Shown piece by piece: positions 8,239-16,907 of a stretch of DNA of 39,354 nt. The stretch covers positions 1-39,354 of the forward strand of contig NZ_CAJYGK010000143.1 of the NCBI RefSeq assembly GCF_913773725.1, written 5' to 3'. Each line of letters begins with the position of its first letter. Positions within the stretch are counted from its first letter, which is position 1. A program made the translations under genes and the position numbers. The notes under the pieces were generated by a model, which worked only from the letters and a program-made list of their open reading frames with translations, was not told where the DNA came from and searched no databases. The DNA comes from an uncultured Aquabacterium sp. (GTDB lineage Bacteria; Pseudomonadota; Gammaproteobacteria; Burkholderiales; Burkholderiaceae_C).

Positions 8239-9072
8239 ATGTCACAAACCGACGCCCTGCCTCCCCGCGGCCGCCCCCGCCTTCCACGCCAATCCGGCCC
8301 TGCCACCCATGAAATGACGGTGGAGGACCTGTCGGCCTGCACCGGGGTCAGCGTGCGCAACATCCGCGCATACCAGACAGCCGGGCTGCTGCCGCCTCCG
8401 AGGCTGCGTGGCCGCCTCGGGCTGTATGACAGCGAGCATCAGGGCAAACTCGAGCTCATTCGGGACCTGCGACAGCAGGGCTTCCGGCTGGAAACCATCA
8501 AGGACATGCTCGAGCACACGCCTGAGGGGGCCTGGTCGGAGTACGCGTTGATCAGCGAGCTGTTCTCGACCACGTTCTTCACGGTGGAAGCCCCGGCGCG
8601 CAAACACATCGCCGAGATGGCCGCCCACTGGGGCGCCACAGCCACTCCGGAGCAGCGAGAACGCCTGAGCCGCAACGGTTTGTACCGCCGGGTTGGGGAC
8701 ACGGACGAATTCGAAATCCTCAGCCCCGCGCTGGAACGCATCGGCATTCAGCTCGCCGACCTGAAGGTTCCACTGGACACGGTGCTCGACCTGCAGGATG
8801 CGCTGATCGAGCACATGCGCGCCATCGCTCGCGCGTACGTACAGCAGGTGTTTCTCGCCAAGATAAAAGGGCTGACCCTTCAGGCGCAGGAGAAAGTCTC
8901 TCAGGCCGGCGCACGCCGCCCCACGGTGGAAATGAGTGCCGCCGAAGAGCTGAAAGCGTTCTTCGAACGACTGAGGCCCCTGGCCATCGGTTCGATCAGT
9001 GCGGCGTTCCCTGTGGTCCTGCAGCAGGAGTTCGATGCGGCGGTGGCCGGAGAACTCAAGCGCAAGGAGTGA
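8239..9072 (+). CDS. MerR-family transcriptional regulator
   Basis: From the ATG at 8239 the protein has 277 residues: a basic, proline-rich tail (1-24), then a MerR-type winged helix (about 26-94: MTVEDLSACTGVSVRNIRAY, then a GLYDSEH wing and a QGFRLETIKDML helix). A long helical C-terminal region of unknown ligand follows. No cysteine pair of metal-sensing MerR proteins is visible in the C-terminal part, so a metal sensor is unlikely. Other in-frame ATGs upstream fall inside the candidate promoter. The gene diverges from the exported chalcone-isomerase-like gene, its most likely target apart from itself. Confidence 0.88.
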   Translation: MSQTDALPPRGRPRLPRQSGPATHEMTVEDLSACTGVSVRNIRAYQTAGLLPPPRLRGRLGLYDSEHQGKLELIRDLRQQGFRLETIKDMLEHTPEGAWSEYALISELFSTTFFTVEAPARKHIAEMAAHWGATATPEQRERLSRNGLYRRVGDTDEFEILSPALERIGIQLADLKVPLDTVLDLQDALIEHMRAIARAYVQQVFLAKIKGLTLQAQEKVSQAGARRPTVEMSAAEELKAFFERLRPLAIGSISAAFPVVLQQEFDAAVAGELKRKE

Positions 9073-9137
9073 GGCCCGCTCGCCGCGCCGCATCCCGCGG
9101 CAGGCATCGTTTTCGGGCCACGCAGAATCAAGCCGAC

Positions 9138-9179
9138 GCCAAAAAGACAGAAAGCCCAGCAGATTGCTCTGCTGGGCTC
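9138..9179 (-). terminator. rho-independent terminator downstream of tRNA-Pro
   Basis: On the minus strand an 11-bp stem (9178-9168 pairing with 9163-9153, AGCCCAGCAGA against its complement) with a GCAA loop is followed by TTCTGTCTTTTT. It ends the tRNA transcript. On the plus strand no T run follows the hairpin, so it is a poor terminator for the MerR-type gene. Confidence 0.8.
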
Positions 9180-9189
9180 ATGTCGTTCT

Positions 9190-9267
<78 letters not shown>

Positions 9268-9278
9268 CGAAGACTTAG

Positions 9279-9308
9279 ATTATTGCACTGTTTTGCCAAC
9301 CGAATCAA
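9279..9308 (-). promoter_or_regulatory. candidate promoter of tRNA-Pro
   Basis: On the minus strand TTGATT (9308-9303) and AATAAT (9284-9279) are 18 bases apart, with the -10 box 12 bases upstream of the tRNA 5' end. This would let the tRNA be made independently of the upstream merR-like gene. Confidence 0.5.
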
Positions 9309-9406
9309 GCCAGAACGGAAGGCGGATACGCGTTTCGATGACTTTCTCCGTCGGCGTTGCGCGCAGTCCACATTGCCGAGGCGGTCGGAACACCGATCCG
9401 CCCGGG

Positions 9407-9922
9407 TCAGCCAAGCAAGTCGCGGATGGACACCAGGGCGTCACGCAGAGACTGGGCGCTGTCGGCGTCCAGGTGGTCCAGCGCGGCCAGATCGGGCGGC
9501 ACCCACGCGCCATCGGCCACCGCAACGTGCGTGGCTTGAAGCGGCCGGGCGGCACGCAGCTCCTGCGCCCCACCCCAGGCGGTCGCCGGCATGACAGCCG
9601 TGCCCAGGTCGGCGTGCAGGGAATCGCCCGATGACACGGCCGCCATCGCCCCCATGTCGGACAGCTGGTTGCGGGCGCCACTGATGGTGAAACCCTGCTC
9701 GTACAGCAGTTCCCGGATGCGCCGAATCAACAGCACCTCATGGTGCTGATAGTAGCGGCGGTTGCCGCGGCGCTTCATGGGCTTGAGCTGGACAAACTCC
9801 TGCTCCCAATAGCGCAACACATAGGGCTTGACCAGGCACAACTCGCTGACCTCACCAATGGTGAAGTAGCGCTTGGCCGGGATCGGCGGCAAGACACTGT
9901 CGATGCGGTCCATGGCTCCCAT
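9407..9922 (-). CDS. MerR-family regulator next to ihfA
   Basis: A 171-residue protein with a MerR-type DNA-binding domain at about 18-88 ([47 protein letters not shown]) and a variable acidic C terminus without visible ligand motifs. This short MerR protein commonly follows ihfA/pheT and precedes tRNA-Pro in betaproteobacteria; its regulon is not established. An ATG at 9913 is an alternative start three codons later. It starts 36 bases after the ihfA stop. Confidence 0.88.
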   Translation of the reverse strand: MGAMDRIDSVLPPIPAKRYFTIGEVSELCLVKPYVLRYWEQEFVQLKPMKRRGNRRYYQHHEVLLIRRIRELLYEQGFTISGARNQLSDMGAMAAVSSGDSLHADLGTAVMPATAWGGAQELRAARPLQATHVAVADGAWVPPDLAALDHLDADSAQSLRDALVSIRDLLG

Positions 9923-9957
9923 CGCTCAATTCGCCCTTCGGACAAAGGCCACAGACT

Positions 9958-10317
9958 TTACTCCATGTGCCCGTCGGCGGACACATCGCCCTGGACCAGG
10001 TCCTTGAGCTTCTGGCTCGCGTGGAAGGTCACTACATTGCGGGCGGCAATCGGAATGAGCTCCCCGGTGCGCGGGTTGCGCCCGGGTCTCGGCGCCTTGC
10101 GCCGGATCTGGAAATTACCGAAACCCGACAGCTTCACGTCCTGCCCCTCGACCAACGTGCCCTGCACCAGCTCGAAAAAGGCTTCGACCATGTCCTTGGA
10201 TTCGCGCTTGTTCAGCCCCAGCCGTTCGAACAGGAGTTCGGCCAGCTCGGCCTTGGTCAGCGTCGGCGTCTCGATCGTGGGCAGCAGGACCGTCAGGTCG
10301 CTGAGCTTGTCGTTCAT
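9958..10317 (-). CDS. ihfA: integration host factor subunit alpha
   Basis: A 119-residue HU/IHF-family DNA-bending protein that pairs with IHF-beta. The body [20 protein letters not shown] and the beta-arm [20 protein letters not shown] with the intercalating proline before GRNPRTGE are typical IHF-alpha. About 15 residues precede the usual start of the fold, common in Burkholderiales. The start at 10317 is supported by GGGAGA about seven bases upstream; a longer frame to 10362 would run into pheT. It follows pheT by 22 bases, the conserved operon order. Confidence 0.96.
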   Translation of the reverse strand: MNDKLSDLTVLLPTIETPTLTKAELAELLFERLGLNKRESKDMVEAFFELVQGTLVEGQDVKLSGFGNFQIRRKAPRPGRNPRTGELIPIAARNVVTFHASQKLKDLVQGDVSADGHME

Positions 10318-10339
10318 CCCGGGTCTCCCTTGTCCGGTG

Positions 10340-12769
10340 TCAGCCGCGGACGCGCGCACCAACGGATTCCGCCAGCACAGCCTGAACGGCCTTCATCGCG
10401 CCGTCGATCCGCTCGTCAGTCAGTGTCTGCTCATCATCGCGCAGTTCCACGCGCACGGCGAGGCTCCGCTCGTCGTCCGCCATCCCTTGAACCGGGGCCT
10501 TGGGCTTGTAGATGTCGAACAAACGGGCACCCTTGACCAGGCCCTCGGTCTTCGCCGCGGCGATCGCCGCCATCATCGCCTCATGGGCCACGTCGTCCTT
10601 GACCACCAGCGCCAGGTCACGGAACACCGACTGCATCTTGGGCACGCTGGTGAACGACGGCACCACGCGCTCGGCCAGCACGGCGGCATCCAGTTCGAAC
10701 AGCACCGGTGCCAGCGGCAGGTCATAGGCCTGACGCCATTTCGGGTGCAGCTCGCCGATGACGCCGACATCGCGGCCATCGACCACCACGCGGGCGCAGC
10801 GGCCCGGGTGGAAGGCCGGATGCTCGACAGCCACGAAGCGCGCCTGACGCGGAGCCAGCAGCGCCTCGACGTCGCCCTTCACATCGAAGAAATCGACGTT
10901 GCGGCTGGCCACGCCCCACTGCAGCGCCTCGGCCGGGCCATAGGCCAGGCCCGCCACCTTCACCGGCTGGTCGAAGCCACCCACGGTCTGGTCGCTGTCG
11001 ACCACGCTGGCGTCGCGGCGGAACACGCGCCCCACCTCGAACAGGCGGACGCGATCGGCCTTGCGGGCGAGGTTGGTGCGCAGCACCTCCACCAGGCTGC
11101 CGATCAGCGTCGAGCGCATCACGGCCAGCGGGGCGGCGATCGGGTTCAGCACCTTGATCGGGTCGGCGTTGCCTGCGAAGTCGGCTTCCCAGCGGGCCTC
11201 GACGAAGCTGAAGGTGATCGCTTCCTGGTAGCCACGGGCGGCCACGGCACGGCGCACCGCATACAGGCTGCGTTGCGCCTCCGGACGCACCTCGGACACC
11301 ACCGGGGCCTTGGGTGCGCGCTTGGGGAGCTTGTCGAAGCCTATCACGCGCACGACCTCCTCGATCAGGTCTTCCTCGATCTGGATGTCGAAGCGCCAGC
11401 TCGGCGGCGTCACAGTCAGGTGCACGTCGCCTTCGACGGCGCTGGCGGTGAAGGCAAGGCCCAGGCGGGTGAAGACGGTCTCGACCTCCTCGCGCGACAC
11501 CGGCATGCCGATCACGCGCTGGGCGCGCGACAGGCGCAGCGTCACCGGCTGGCGTTCAGCCTGGCGCACGACCTGGTCGTCCACCGGGCCGGCCTCGCCG
11601 CCGCAGATGTCGAGGATCAGCTGGGTGATGCGCTCGAGGTAGGCCACGGTGGGCGCCGGGTCCACGCCGCGCTCGAAGCGGTGCGAGGCGTCGGTCGAGA
11701 AGTTGTAGCGGCGTGCGCGGCCGGCAATCGCCTTGGGCCACCAGAAGGCCGACTCGAGGTAGACGTTGCGGGTGTCGTCGCCCACGGCCGTGGCGTCACC
11801 GCCCATCACACCGGCCAGCGACTCGACCTGGGCGTCGTCGGCGATCACGCCAACCTGCCCGTCCAGTGCCACGGTGTTGCCGTTCAGCAGCTTGAGGCTT
11901 TCGCCTTCACGCGCCCAGCGCACGGTGATGCCACCCTTGACCTTGTCCAGATCGAACACGTGCGAGGGTTGGCCCAGCTCGAACATCACGTAGTTCGAGA
12001 TGTCGACCAGGGGCGACACCGAACGCTGACCACAGCGCGCCAGGCGCTCGACCATCCAGTCGGGCGTCTTGGCCTGCGGGTTGACGCCGCGAATCACCCG
12101 ACCGGCGAAACGGCCGCACAGGTCCGATGCCTCGACCTTGACGGGCACGGTCGCGTCGATGGCGGGCTTGACGGACTCGATCGCCGGCAGCGTCAGCGGC
12201 GCGCCAGTCAGGGCCGAGACCTCGCGCGCGATGCCGGCCACGCTCAGGCAGTGCGCCAGGTTGGGCGTGAGCTTCAGCGTGAACAGCGTGTCGTCGAGCT
12301 TCAGGTGCTCGCGGATGTTGACGCCCACCGGCGCGTCGTCGGCCAGGATGTGCAGGCCGCTCGCCTCTTCGGAGATGCCCAGCTCGCGTGCCGAACACAG
12401 CATGCCCTGGCTTTCGACGCCCCGCAGCTTGCCCAGCTTGATCTTGAACACCTTGCCGTCGGCACCCGGGGGCAGCTCGGCCCCCACCGTGGCGCACGGG
12501 ACCTTGATGCCCGGGCGCACATTGGGCGCGCCGCACACGATCTGCAGCACCGCACCCGTGCCGGCGTCCACCTTGCAGACGTTCAGGCGGTCGGCATCCG
12601 GGTGCTTGGCCACTTCCAGCACGTGGCCCACGACCACGCCCGTGAACGGCGGGGCCACCGGGTCCAGTTCCTCGACCTCCAGACCGGCCATGGTCAGCAG
12701 ATCAGCCAGTTGCTGGGTGGTCAGGTCGGGGTTGCAGAAGCTGCGCAGCCAGGACTCAGGGAATTGCAT
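10340..12769 (-). CDS. pheT: phenylalanyl-tRNA synthetase beta subunit
   Basis: At 809 residues the length matches the bacterial PheT family. Domains in order: N-terminal MQFPESWLR segment, EMAP-like tRNA-binding fold (about 40-150), B3/B4 editing region (about 210-390), B5 domain (about 400-475), catalytic-like core, and a C-terminal FDX-ACB anticodon-binding domain with [13 protein letters not shown] and the end [13 protein letters not shown]. It forms the alpha2-beta2 enzyme with PheS. It follows the alcohol dehydrogenase gene by 42 bases instead of following pheS directly. AAGGA nine bases upstream supports the start. Confidence 0.98.
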   Translation of the reverse strand: MQFPESWLRSFCNPDLTTQQLADLLTMAGLEVEELDPVAPPFTGVVVGHVLEVAKHPDADRLNVCKVDAGTGAVLQIVCGAPNVRPGIKVPCATVGAELPPGADGKVFKIKLGKLRGVESQGMLCSARELGISEEASGLHILADDAPVGVNIREHLKLDDTLFTLKLTPNLAHCLSVAGIAREVSALTGAPLTLPAIESVKPAIDATVPVKVEASDLCGRFAGRVIRGVNPQAKTPDWMVERLARCGQRSVSPLVDISNYVMFELGQPSHVFDLDKVKGGITVRWAREGESLKLLNGNTVALDGQVGVIADDAQVESLAGVMGGDATAVGDDTRNVYLESAFWWPKAIAGRARRYNFSTDASHRFERGVDPAPTVAYLERITQLILDICGGEAGPVDDQVVRQAERQPVTLRLSRAQRVIGMPVSREEVETVFTRLGLAFTASAVEGDVHLTVTPPSWRFDIQIEEDLIEEVVRVIGFDKLPKRAPKAPVVSEVRPEAQRSLYAVRRAVAARGYQEAITFSFVEARWEADFAGNADPIKVLNPIAAPLAVMRSTLIGSLVEVLRTNLARKADRVRLFEVGRVFRRDASVVDSDQTVGGFDQPVKVAGLAYGPAEALQWGVASRNVDFFDVKGDVEALLAPRQARFVAVEHPAFHPGRCARVVVDGRDVGVIGELHPKWRQAYDLPLAPVLFELDAAVLAERVVPSFTSVPKMQSVFRDLALVVKDDVAHEAMMAAIAAAKTEGLVKGARLFDIYKPKAPVQGMADDERSLAVRVELRDDEQTLTDERIDGAMKAVQAVLAESVGARVRG

Positions 12770-12811
12770 GTCAGGGATCCTTGGGGAATCTTTTTTGGTG
12801 AGCCTGCCTTG

Positions 12812-13837
12812 TCAGGCGAAGTCGGCGTCCAGCACCACGCGGTAGCGGGCCTTGCCGGCGCGCAGGTGGTCCAGTGCATCGTTGATGCGGCTCATCGGGA
12901 AATGTTCGGTTTGCGGGGCGATGCCGTGGCGGGCGGCAAACTCCAGCATGGTGTCGATGTCCTGGCGCGAGCCCGTGGGCGAGCCCGACACCGAGCGCTG
13001 CCCGCCGATCAGGGCAAAGGACTCGACTTCCAGCGGTGCGGGCAGCACGCCCACCACGTGCAGGCGGCCATTGGGCGCCAGCGTGCCCATCAGCGCCTTC
13101 CAGTTCAGCATCGCATTGACGGTGACGATCACCATGTCGAGTCGGCCGGCAATCGACTTCATGGACGCGGCGTCCACACTCGACACGACCTTGTGCGCGC
13201 CCAGCGACAGCGCCTCGTCACGCTTGGACTCGCTCGAGGTGAACGCCGTCACCTCGCAACCCCAGGCACGCGCAAACTTCAGCGCCAGGTGACCGAGCCC
13301 GCCGATGCCCACCACGCCCACGCGGTGCGTCGGCTTGATGTCGAAGTTCAGGAACGGTGAGAACACGGTCAGGCCGCCGCACAGCAGCGGGCCGGCATCG
13401 GCCGGGTTGACGCCCTCGGGAATCGGCGCCACCCACAGCCAGTGGGCCCGCACGCGTTCGGCAAAGCCGCCGTGATGGCCGACGATGGTCGGCACGCCGG
13501 CACGGCACATCTGCGGCTCGCCGCTCAGGCAGGGCTTGCAGGTCTGGCAGCTCTGCGCCATCCAGCCCAGGCCGACCTTCTGGCCCAGCTTCAGCCCCTT
13601 CGCATTGGCACCCAGGGCCACAACACTGCCGATCACCTCGTGCCCGCCGACGACCGGGTAGCCCGAAAAGCCCCACTCGTTGTCGATCATCGACAGGTCG
13701 GAGTGGCACAGGCCACAGTGCTCGACGCGGATCTCGACTTCCTCGGCGCCCAGCGGGCCCGGGTCGTACGAAAACGGCGTGACCGGGCGTGTGGCTTCCT
13801 GAGCTGCCCAGGCGCGGATGGTGGTCGAAGTGCTCAT
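12812..13837 (-). CDS. zinc-dependent NAD(P) alcohol dehydrogenase (YahK/CAD type) lying between pheS and pheT
   Basis: A 341-residue medium-chain dehydrogenase. The catalytic zinc site is visible as Cys41 (HCGLCHSD), His66-Glu67 (GGHEV) and Cys153 (LLCGG); structural zinc ligands are Cys97, Cys100, Cys103 and Cys111. The Rossmann motif is GIGGLGHLALKFA (177-189). It resembles YahK/cinnamyl-alcohol-dehydrogenase-type aldehyde reductases, usually NADPH dependent; substrate not deducible. The start has AAAGGA about nine bases upstream. It is co-oriented with pheS (100 bases downstream of it) and pheT (42 bases upstream of it), so it probably shares their transcript. This is an unusual place for such a gene. 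Confidence 0.93.
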   Translation of the reverse strand: MSTSTTIRAWAAQEATRPVTPFSYDPGPLGAEEVEIRVEHCGLCHSDLSMIDNEWGFSGYPVVGGHEVIGSVVALGANAKGLKLGQKVGLGWMAQSCQTCKPCLSGEPQMCRAGVPTIVGHHGGFAERVRAHWLWVAPIPEGVNPADAGPLLCGGLTVFSPFLNFDIKPTHRVGVVGIGGLGHLALKFARAWGCEVTAFTSSESKRDEALSLGAHKVVSSVDAASMKSIAGRLDMVIVTVNAMLNWKALMGTLAPNGRLHVVGVLPAPLEVESFALIGGQRSVSGSPTGSRQDIDTMLEFAARHGIAPQTEHFPMSRINDALDHLRAGKARYRVVLDADFA

Positions 13838-13937
13838 GTCGGCGATCCTTTCAGTGGGGCGGCTGCCCGGTCATGCCGGGTGGCCAGGGAACGGGCGGGA
13901 GCGGAAGCGGCATCGCGGCAACGCGACGCCGGACAGG

Positions 13938-14987
13938 TCACTGGAACTGCTGCAGAAAGCGCAGGTCGCCTTCGTAGAACAGGCGCAGGTCGTTCACGCC
14001 ATATCTCAGCATGGTCAGGCGATCGGGGCCCAGACCGAACGCAAAGCCGATGTAGCGCTCAGGGTCCAGGCCGAAGTTGCGCACCACGTTCGGGTGCACC
14101 TGCCCTGCCCCACCGACTTCCAGCCAACGGCCCTTGAGCGGACCGGAGGCGAAGGCGATGTCCACTTCGGCAGACGGCTCGGTGAACGGGAAGAACGACG
14201 GGCGGAAACGGATGTCCAGCGCGTCGGTCTCGAAGAAGGTGCTGAAAAAGTCGCTCAACACCGCCTTCAGGTCGGTGAAGCTCACCGACTCGCCGATCCA
14301 CAGGCCTTCACACTGGTGGAACATTGGCGAGTGCGTGGCGTCGCTGTCGACCCGATAGGTGCGTCCCGGTGCGATCACGCGGATCTCGGGGATGCGTTCA
14401 CCGCGGGCCAGCTCTTCGGCGTGCGCCTTGACGTGCTGCACGGCGTAGCGCACCTGCATCGGGCTGGTGTGCGTGCGCAGCAGGTGACCGCCTTCCACGT
14501 AGAAGGTGTCGTGCATCGAGCGCGCCGGATGGTCTTCCGGCGTGTTCAGCGCGGTGAAGTTGAACCAGTCGGCCTCGATCTCGGGGCCATCGGCCACGGC
14601 AAAGCCCATCGACCCGAAGATGCCTTCGATGCGCTCGATGCTGAGCGACACCGGGTGCAGGCCACCCTCGCCACGACGACGGCCCGGCAGCGTCACGTCC
14701 AGGCGCTCTGCCTGAAGCTGCTGTGCCAGCTCGGCATCGGCCAGCGCCTGACGGCGGTCGTTCAGCAAGGCTTCCACGCGCTGCTTGGCCTGGTTGATGG
14801 CGGCGCCGCGGGTCTTCTTCTCTTCGGGGCTGAGCGCGCCCATGCCCTTGAGCAGGTCGGTCAGGCTGCCGGACTTGCCCAGGAACCGGGCCTTGGCGTT
14901 TTCCAGGTCGGCGGGAGTGCCGGCCGCGGCAAAGGCATCCTGGGCCGATTGCACCAGGGCTTCGAGGTCGCTTTGCGGGTCGTTCAT
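13938..14987 (-). CDS. pheS: phenylalanyl-tRNA synthetase alpha subunit
   Basis: A 349-residue class II synthetase subunit. An N-terminal helical arm (about 1-90) for tRNA binding precedes the catalytic core, with [19 protein letters not shown], the motif 2 region [20 protein letters not shown], and motif 3 [21 protein letters not shown] at the C-terminal end. Length is normal. It lies downstream of rplT, from which it is separated by a strong terminator, and upstream of the alcohol dehydrogenase and pheT. Confidence 0.98.
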   Translation of the reverse strand: MNDPQSDLEALVQSAQDAFAAAGTPADLENAKARFLGKSGSLTDLLKGMGALSPEEKKTRGAAINQAKQRVEALLNDRRQALADAELAQQLQAERLDVTLPGRRRGEGGLHPVSLSIERIEGIFGSMGFAVADGPEIEADWFNFTALNTPEDHPARSMHDTFYVEGGHLLRTHTSPMQVRYAVQHVKAHAEELARGERIPEIRVIAPGRTYRVDSDATHSPMFHQCEGLWIGESVSFTDLKAVLSDFFSTFFETDALDIRFRPSFFPFTEPSAEVDIAFASGPLKGRWLEVGGAGQVHPNVVRNFGLDPERYIGFAFGLGPDRLTMLRYGVNDLRLFYEGDLRFLQQFQ

Positions 14988-14999
14988 CGTGTCGGATCG

Positions 15000-15028
15000 A
15001 AAAAAAAGGCCAACTTGACGTTGGCCTT
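15000..15028 (-). terminator. rho-independent terminator (possible attenuator) between rplT and pheS
   Basis: On the minus strand AAGGCCAAC, a GTCAA loop and GTTGGCC are followed by eight Ts (15007-15000), only 12 bases before the pheS ATG. A smaller hairpin, GCCCG/CGGGC with a 7-base loop, lies upstream at 15049-15065. The position matches the pheST attenuator of enteric bacteria, but no Phe-rich leader is present here. Confidence 0.85.
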
Positions 15029-15032
15029 CAGG

Positions 15033-15083
15033 TCACTTGCACACCCTTGCCCGACAGAGCCGGGCCAGGTGCATGCGGTGCAT
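15033..15083 (-). other. possible 16-codon leader open frame upstream of pheS
   Basis: Between rplT and the terminator a short frame reads MHRMHLARLCRARVCK and stops just before the terminator stem. It has no Phe codon and no clear ribosome site, so it is listed only as a weak candidate for a leader peptide. Confidence 0.2.
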
Positions 15084-15099
15084 CGTGCTGACTGAGGGA

Positions 15100-15459
15100 T
15101 CAGGCAGCCAGTTGAGCCTTGGCCTTTTCAACGATGCTGGCAAAAGCAGCCGGATCGTTGACAGCCATGTCGGCCAGCACCTTGCGGTCGATCTCGATCG
15201 ACGCCTTCTTGATGCCAGCGATGAACTTGCTGTAGGTCAGGCCCAGAGCGCGGCTGCCGGCGTTGATACGGGCAATCCACAGGCGGCGGAATTCGCGCTT
15301 CTTGGCACGGCGGTCACGGTAGGCGTATTGGCCTGCCTTCATGACCGCCTGCTTGGCGATGCGGTAAACGTTCTTGCGGCGGCCGCGGAAACCCTTGGCC
15401 AGGGCGAGAACCTTCTTGTGACGAGCGCGGGCGGTAACGCCACGTTTGACGCGAGGCAT
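15100..15459 (-). CDS. rplT: 50S ribosomal protein L20
   Basis: A 119-residue, very basic protein starting [18 protein letters not shown], with [20 protein letters not shown] and [13 protein letters not shown], all diagnostic of L20. L20 is an early 23S rRNA-binding assembly protein and in enteric bacteria represses its own operon. It follows rpmI by about 60 bases. The start at 15459 has AAGGAG upstream. Confidence 0.99.
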   Translation of the reverse strand: MPRVKRGVTARARHKKVLALAKGFRGRRKNVYRIAKQAVMKAGQYAYRDRRAKKREFRRLWIARINAGSRALGLTYSKFIAGIKKASIEIDRKVLADMAVNDPAAFASIVEKAKAQLAA

Positions 15460-15521
15460 GGATGACTCCTTCTGCGTTGACTATCTAAACCAGAGACCTT
15501 GAGACGACTGTCTTGCGCGGC

Positions 15522-15725
15522 TTACAGGCCGGCGAAAGGCAGCATCTGGGCCATGTGGCCCATGTTGGTCTCGTGCACGTTCACAGCGCCGCGGAGCTGA
15601 CGCTTGTTCTTCGTGGTCTTCTTGGTCAGGATGTGACGCTTGAAGGCTTGGCCGCGCTTGACGGTGCCACCCGGACGCACGCGAAAACGCTTCTTCGCAC
15701 TGCTCTTGGTCTTCATTTTGGGCAT
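15522..15725 (-). CDS. rpmI: 50S ribosomal protein L35
   Basis: A 67-residue basic protein, [20 protein letters not shown] at the start and a [18 protein letters not shown] segment, the standard L35 sequence. The start at 15725 follows AAGGAG at seven bases; a longer frame to 15908 is only the untranslated leader read through. It lies between infC and rplT, the conserved order. Confidence 0.98.
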   Translation of the reverse strand: MPKMKTKSSAKKRFRVRPGGTVKRGQAFKRHILTKKTTKNKRQLRGAVNVHETNMGHMAQMLPFAGL

Positions 15726-15933
15726 GTTCTGCTCCTTGTGAATTGTGTCTGTCAGGCGCCGCGAAATACCACTTCCGCGTCTTGATGGCCTGCAGTCACT
15801 TCGAAGCGACCACCGGTGACCAGACCGATGGTCGTTGCGCGCGGCCGTCTGCACAAAGCAGGCTGCGGCGCACGTTGCCGGGCTTTGACGCCCGGCGAAA
15901 CCTCGCATTGTAGAAGAAATTCAGCGGGTTCGC
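15726..15933 (-). promoter_or_regulatory. infC-rpmI spacer with a hairpin and a possible internal promoter
   Basis: This 208-base spacer is long for a ribosomal operon. On the minus strand a TACAAT box near 15910 could be the -10 of an internal promoter, although I find no good -35. Downstream of it a 7-bp hairpin GCCGGGC/GCCCGGC with a 6-base loop occupies 15877-15896. In enteric bacteria L20 binds RNA upstream of rpmI; this spacer is the place to look for an equivalent site. Confidence 0.3.
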
Positions 15934-16482
15934 TTACTTCTTCTTTTTGGGCGCCAGCACCATGATCATCTGGCGGCCTTCCAGCTTGGGCATGTTCTCG
16001 ACCGTCGAGCAGTCCGTGAGGTCATCACGCACGCGCTCCAGCAGGCGCATCCCCAGGTCCTGGTGGGTGATCTCGCGACCACGGAAACGCAGGGTGACCT
16101 TGCCCTTGTCGCCCTCTTCCAGGAAACGGCGCAGGTTGCGCAGCTTGATCTGGTAATCGCCTTCGTCGGTACCCGGACGGAACTTGACTTCCTTGACCTC
16201 GATCACCTTTTGCTTGAGCTTGGCGTCGTGGGCCTTCTTCTGTTCCTGGTACTTGAACTTGCCGTAGTCCATGAGACGGCAGACCGGCGGATCGGCCTGA
16301 GCGGCGATCTCCACCAGATCCACGTCGTACTCGGCCGACAGGCGGAGGGCTTCCTGGATGCTGACGATGCCGAGCGGCTCGTTCTCCGGTCCGTTCAGAC
16401 GAACTTCGGGGGCGGTGATTTCGCGGTTCAGCCGGTGCTTGCGCTCATCGTTGCGCGTACGGCGGTCAAAGAAGTTAGCGAT
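15934..16482 (-). CDS. infC: translation initiation factor IF-3, AUC start
   Basis: IF-3 binds the 30S subunit and checks the start codon. The frame contains the diagnostic [31 protein letters not shown] and [15 protein letters not shown] segments and ends in KKKK. I place the start at the ATC codon 16482-16480, seven bases after AAGGA, giving 182 residues beginning (M)[17 protein letters not shown]. No ATG or GTG lies at a sensible place; a TTG at 16524 would add 14 residues and read through the ribosome site. Rare AUU/AUC-type starts in infC are established in E. coli and other bacteria, where IF-3 uses them to repress itself. Confidence 0.95.
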   Translation of the reverse strand: MANFFDRRTRNDERKHRLNREITAPEVRLNGPENEPLGIVSIQEALRLSAEYDVDLVEIAAQADPPVCRLMDYGKFKYQEQKKAHDAKLKQKVIEVKEVKFRPGTDEGDYQIKLRNLRRFLEEGDKGKVTLRFRGREITHQDLGMRLLERVRDDLTDCSTVENMPKLEGRQMIMVLAPKKKK

Positions 16483-16907
16483 GTCGGTTTCCTTCGGGCC
16501 CGGCGTTGCTGTCGCTCGAACCAATGGTCAGTGAACACGCGCCCGTGGCGGGTGGCGGTCGGACGCCTTCGGAAAGAAAACGTCCACCTCACGCCTCAGC
16601 CCTGCCTGGCGATGTCTGGATCGAGCTTCAAGGGAGAAGTCATCAGCGACATCGCGCCGAGGTTCTGATGCCCCGGGCGCGCACGAAGGCCAGACACGGC
16701 CCTTCAGCATGCCTGAAGGGACAACACACGCACCTGAACCGGCGCAGCGTTTCAACTGACCTTTGCGCGCGGGATTTTACACAAAGGCAAGCCGTTGCGC
16801 AAACCCAACGACCCGCATAGGCAGCACCCACCCCATCGGACGTGGTCGGCGCGCATCAGCGGGCTGACATGGGGGGGCAAACCGCATGCCAGCGCCGGGG
16901 GGGGCGA
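16483..16907 (-). promoter_or_regulatory. thrS-infC spacer: infC promoter and leader
   Basis: No gene is visible in these 425 bases. On the minus strand TTGCGC (16802-16797), 17 bases, TAAAAT (16779-16774) forms a candidate infC promoter with a good -10 and a weak -35. It would give a leader of about 285 bases. The leader contains a perfect hairpin, CCCTTCAG/CTGAAGGG with a 5-base loop (16700-16720), not followed by a T run and so not a terminator. Confidence 0.45.

Noticed and set aside
9740..13360. A 1206-codon open frame on the plus strand opposite pheT and the dehydrogenase
   Set aside because: It is antisense to clearly conserved genes, is rich in His, Gln, Asp and Ala as expected from the reverse complement of GC-rich codons, and shows no domain.
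13838..13937. Terminator between pheS and the dehydrogenase gene
   Set aside because: A CCCGG/CCGGG hairpin is present but no T run follows it on the minus strand.
15033..15083. A pheM-like Phe leader peptide before pheS
   Set aside because: The only short frame has no Phe codon in any position, so amino-acid-specific stalling cannot be claimed.
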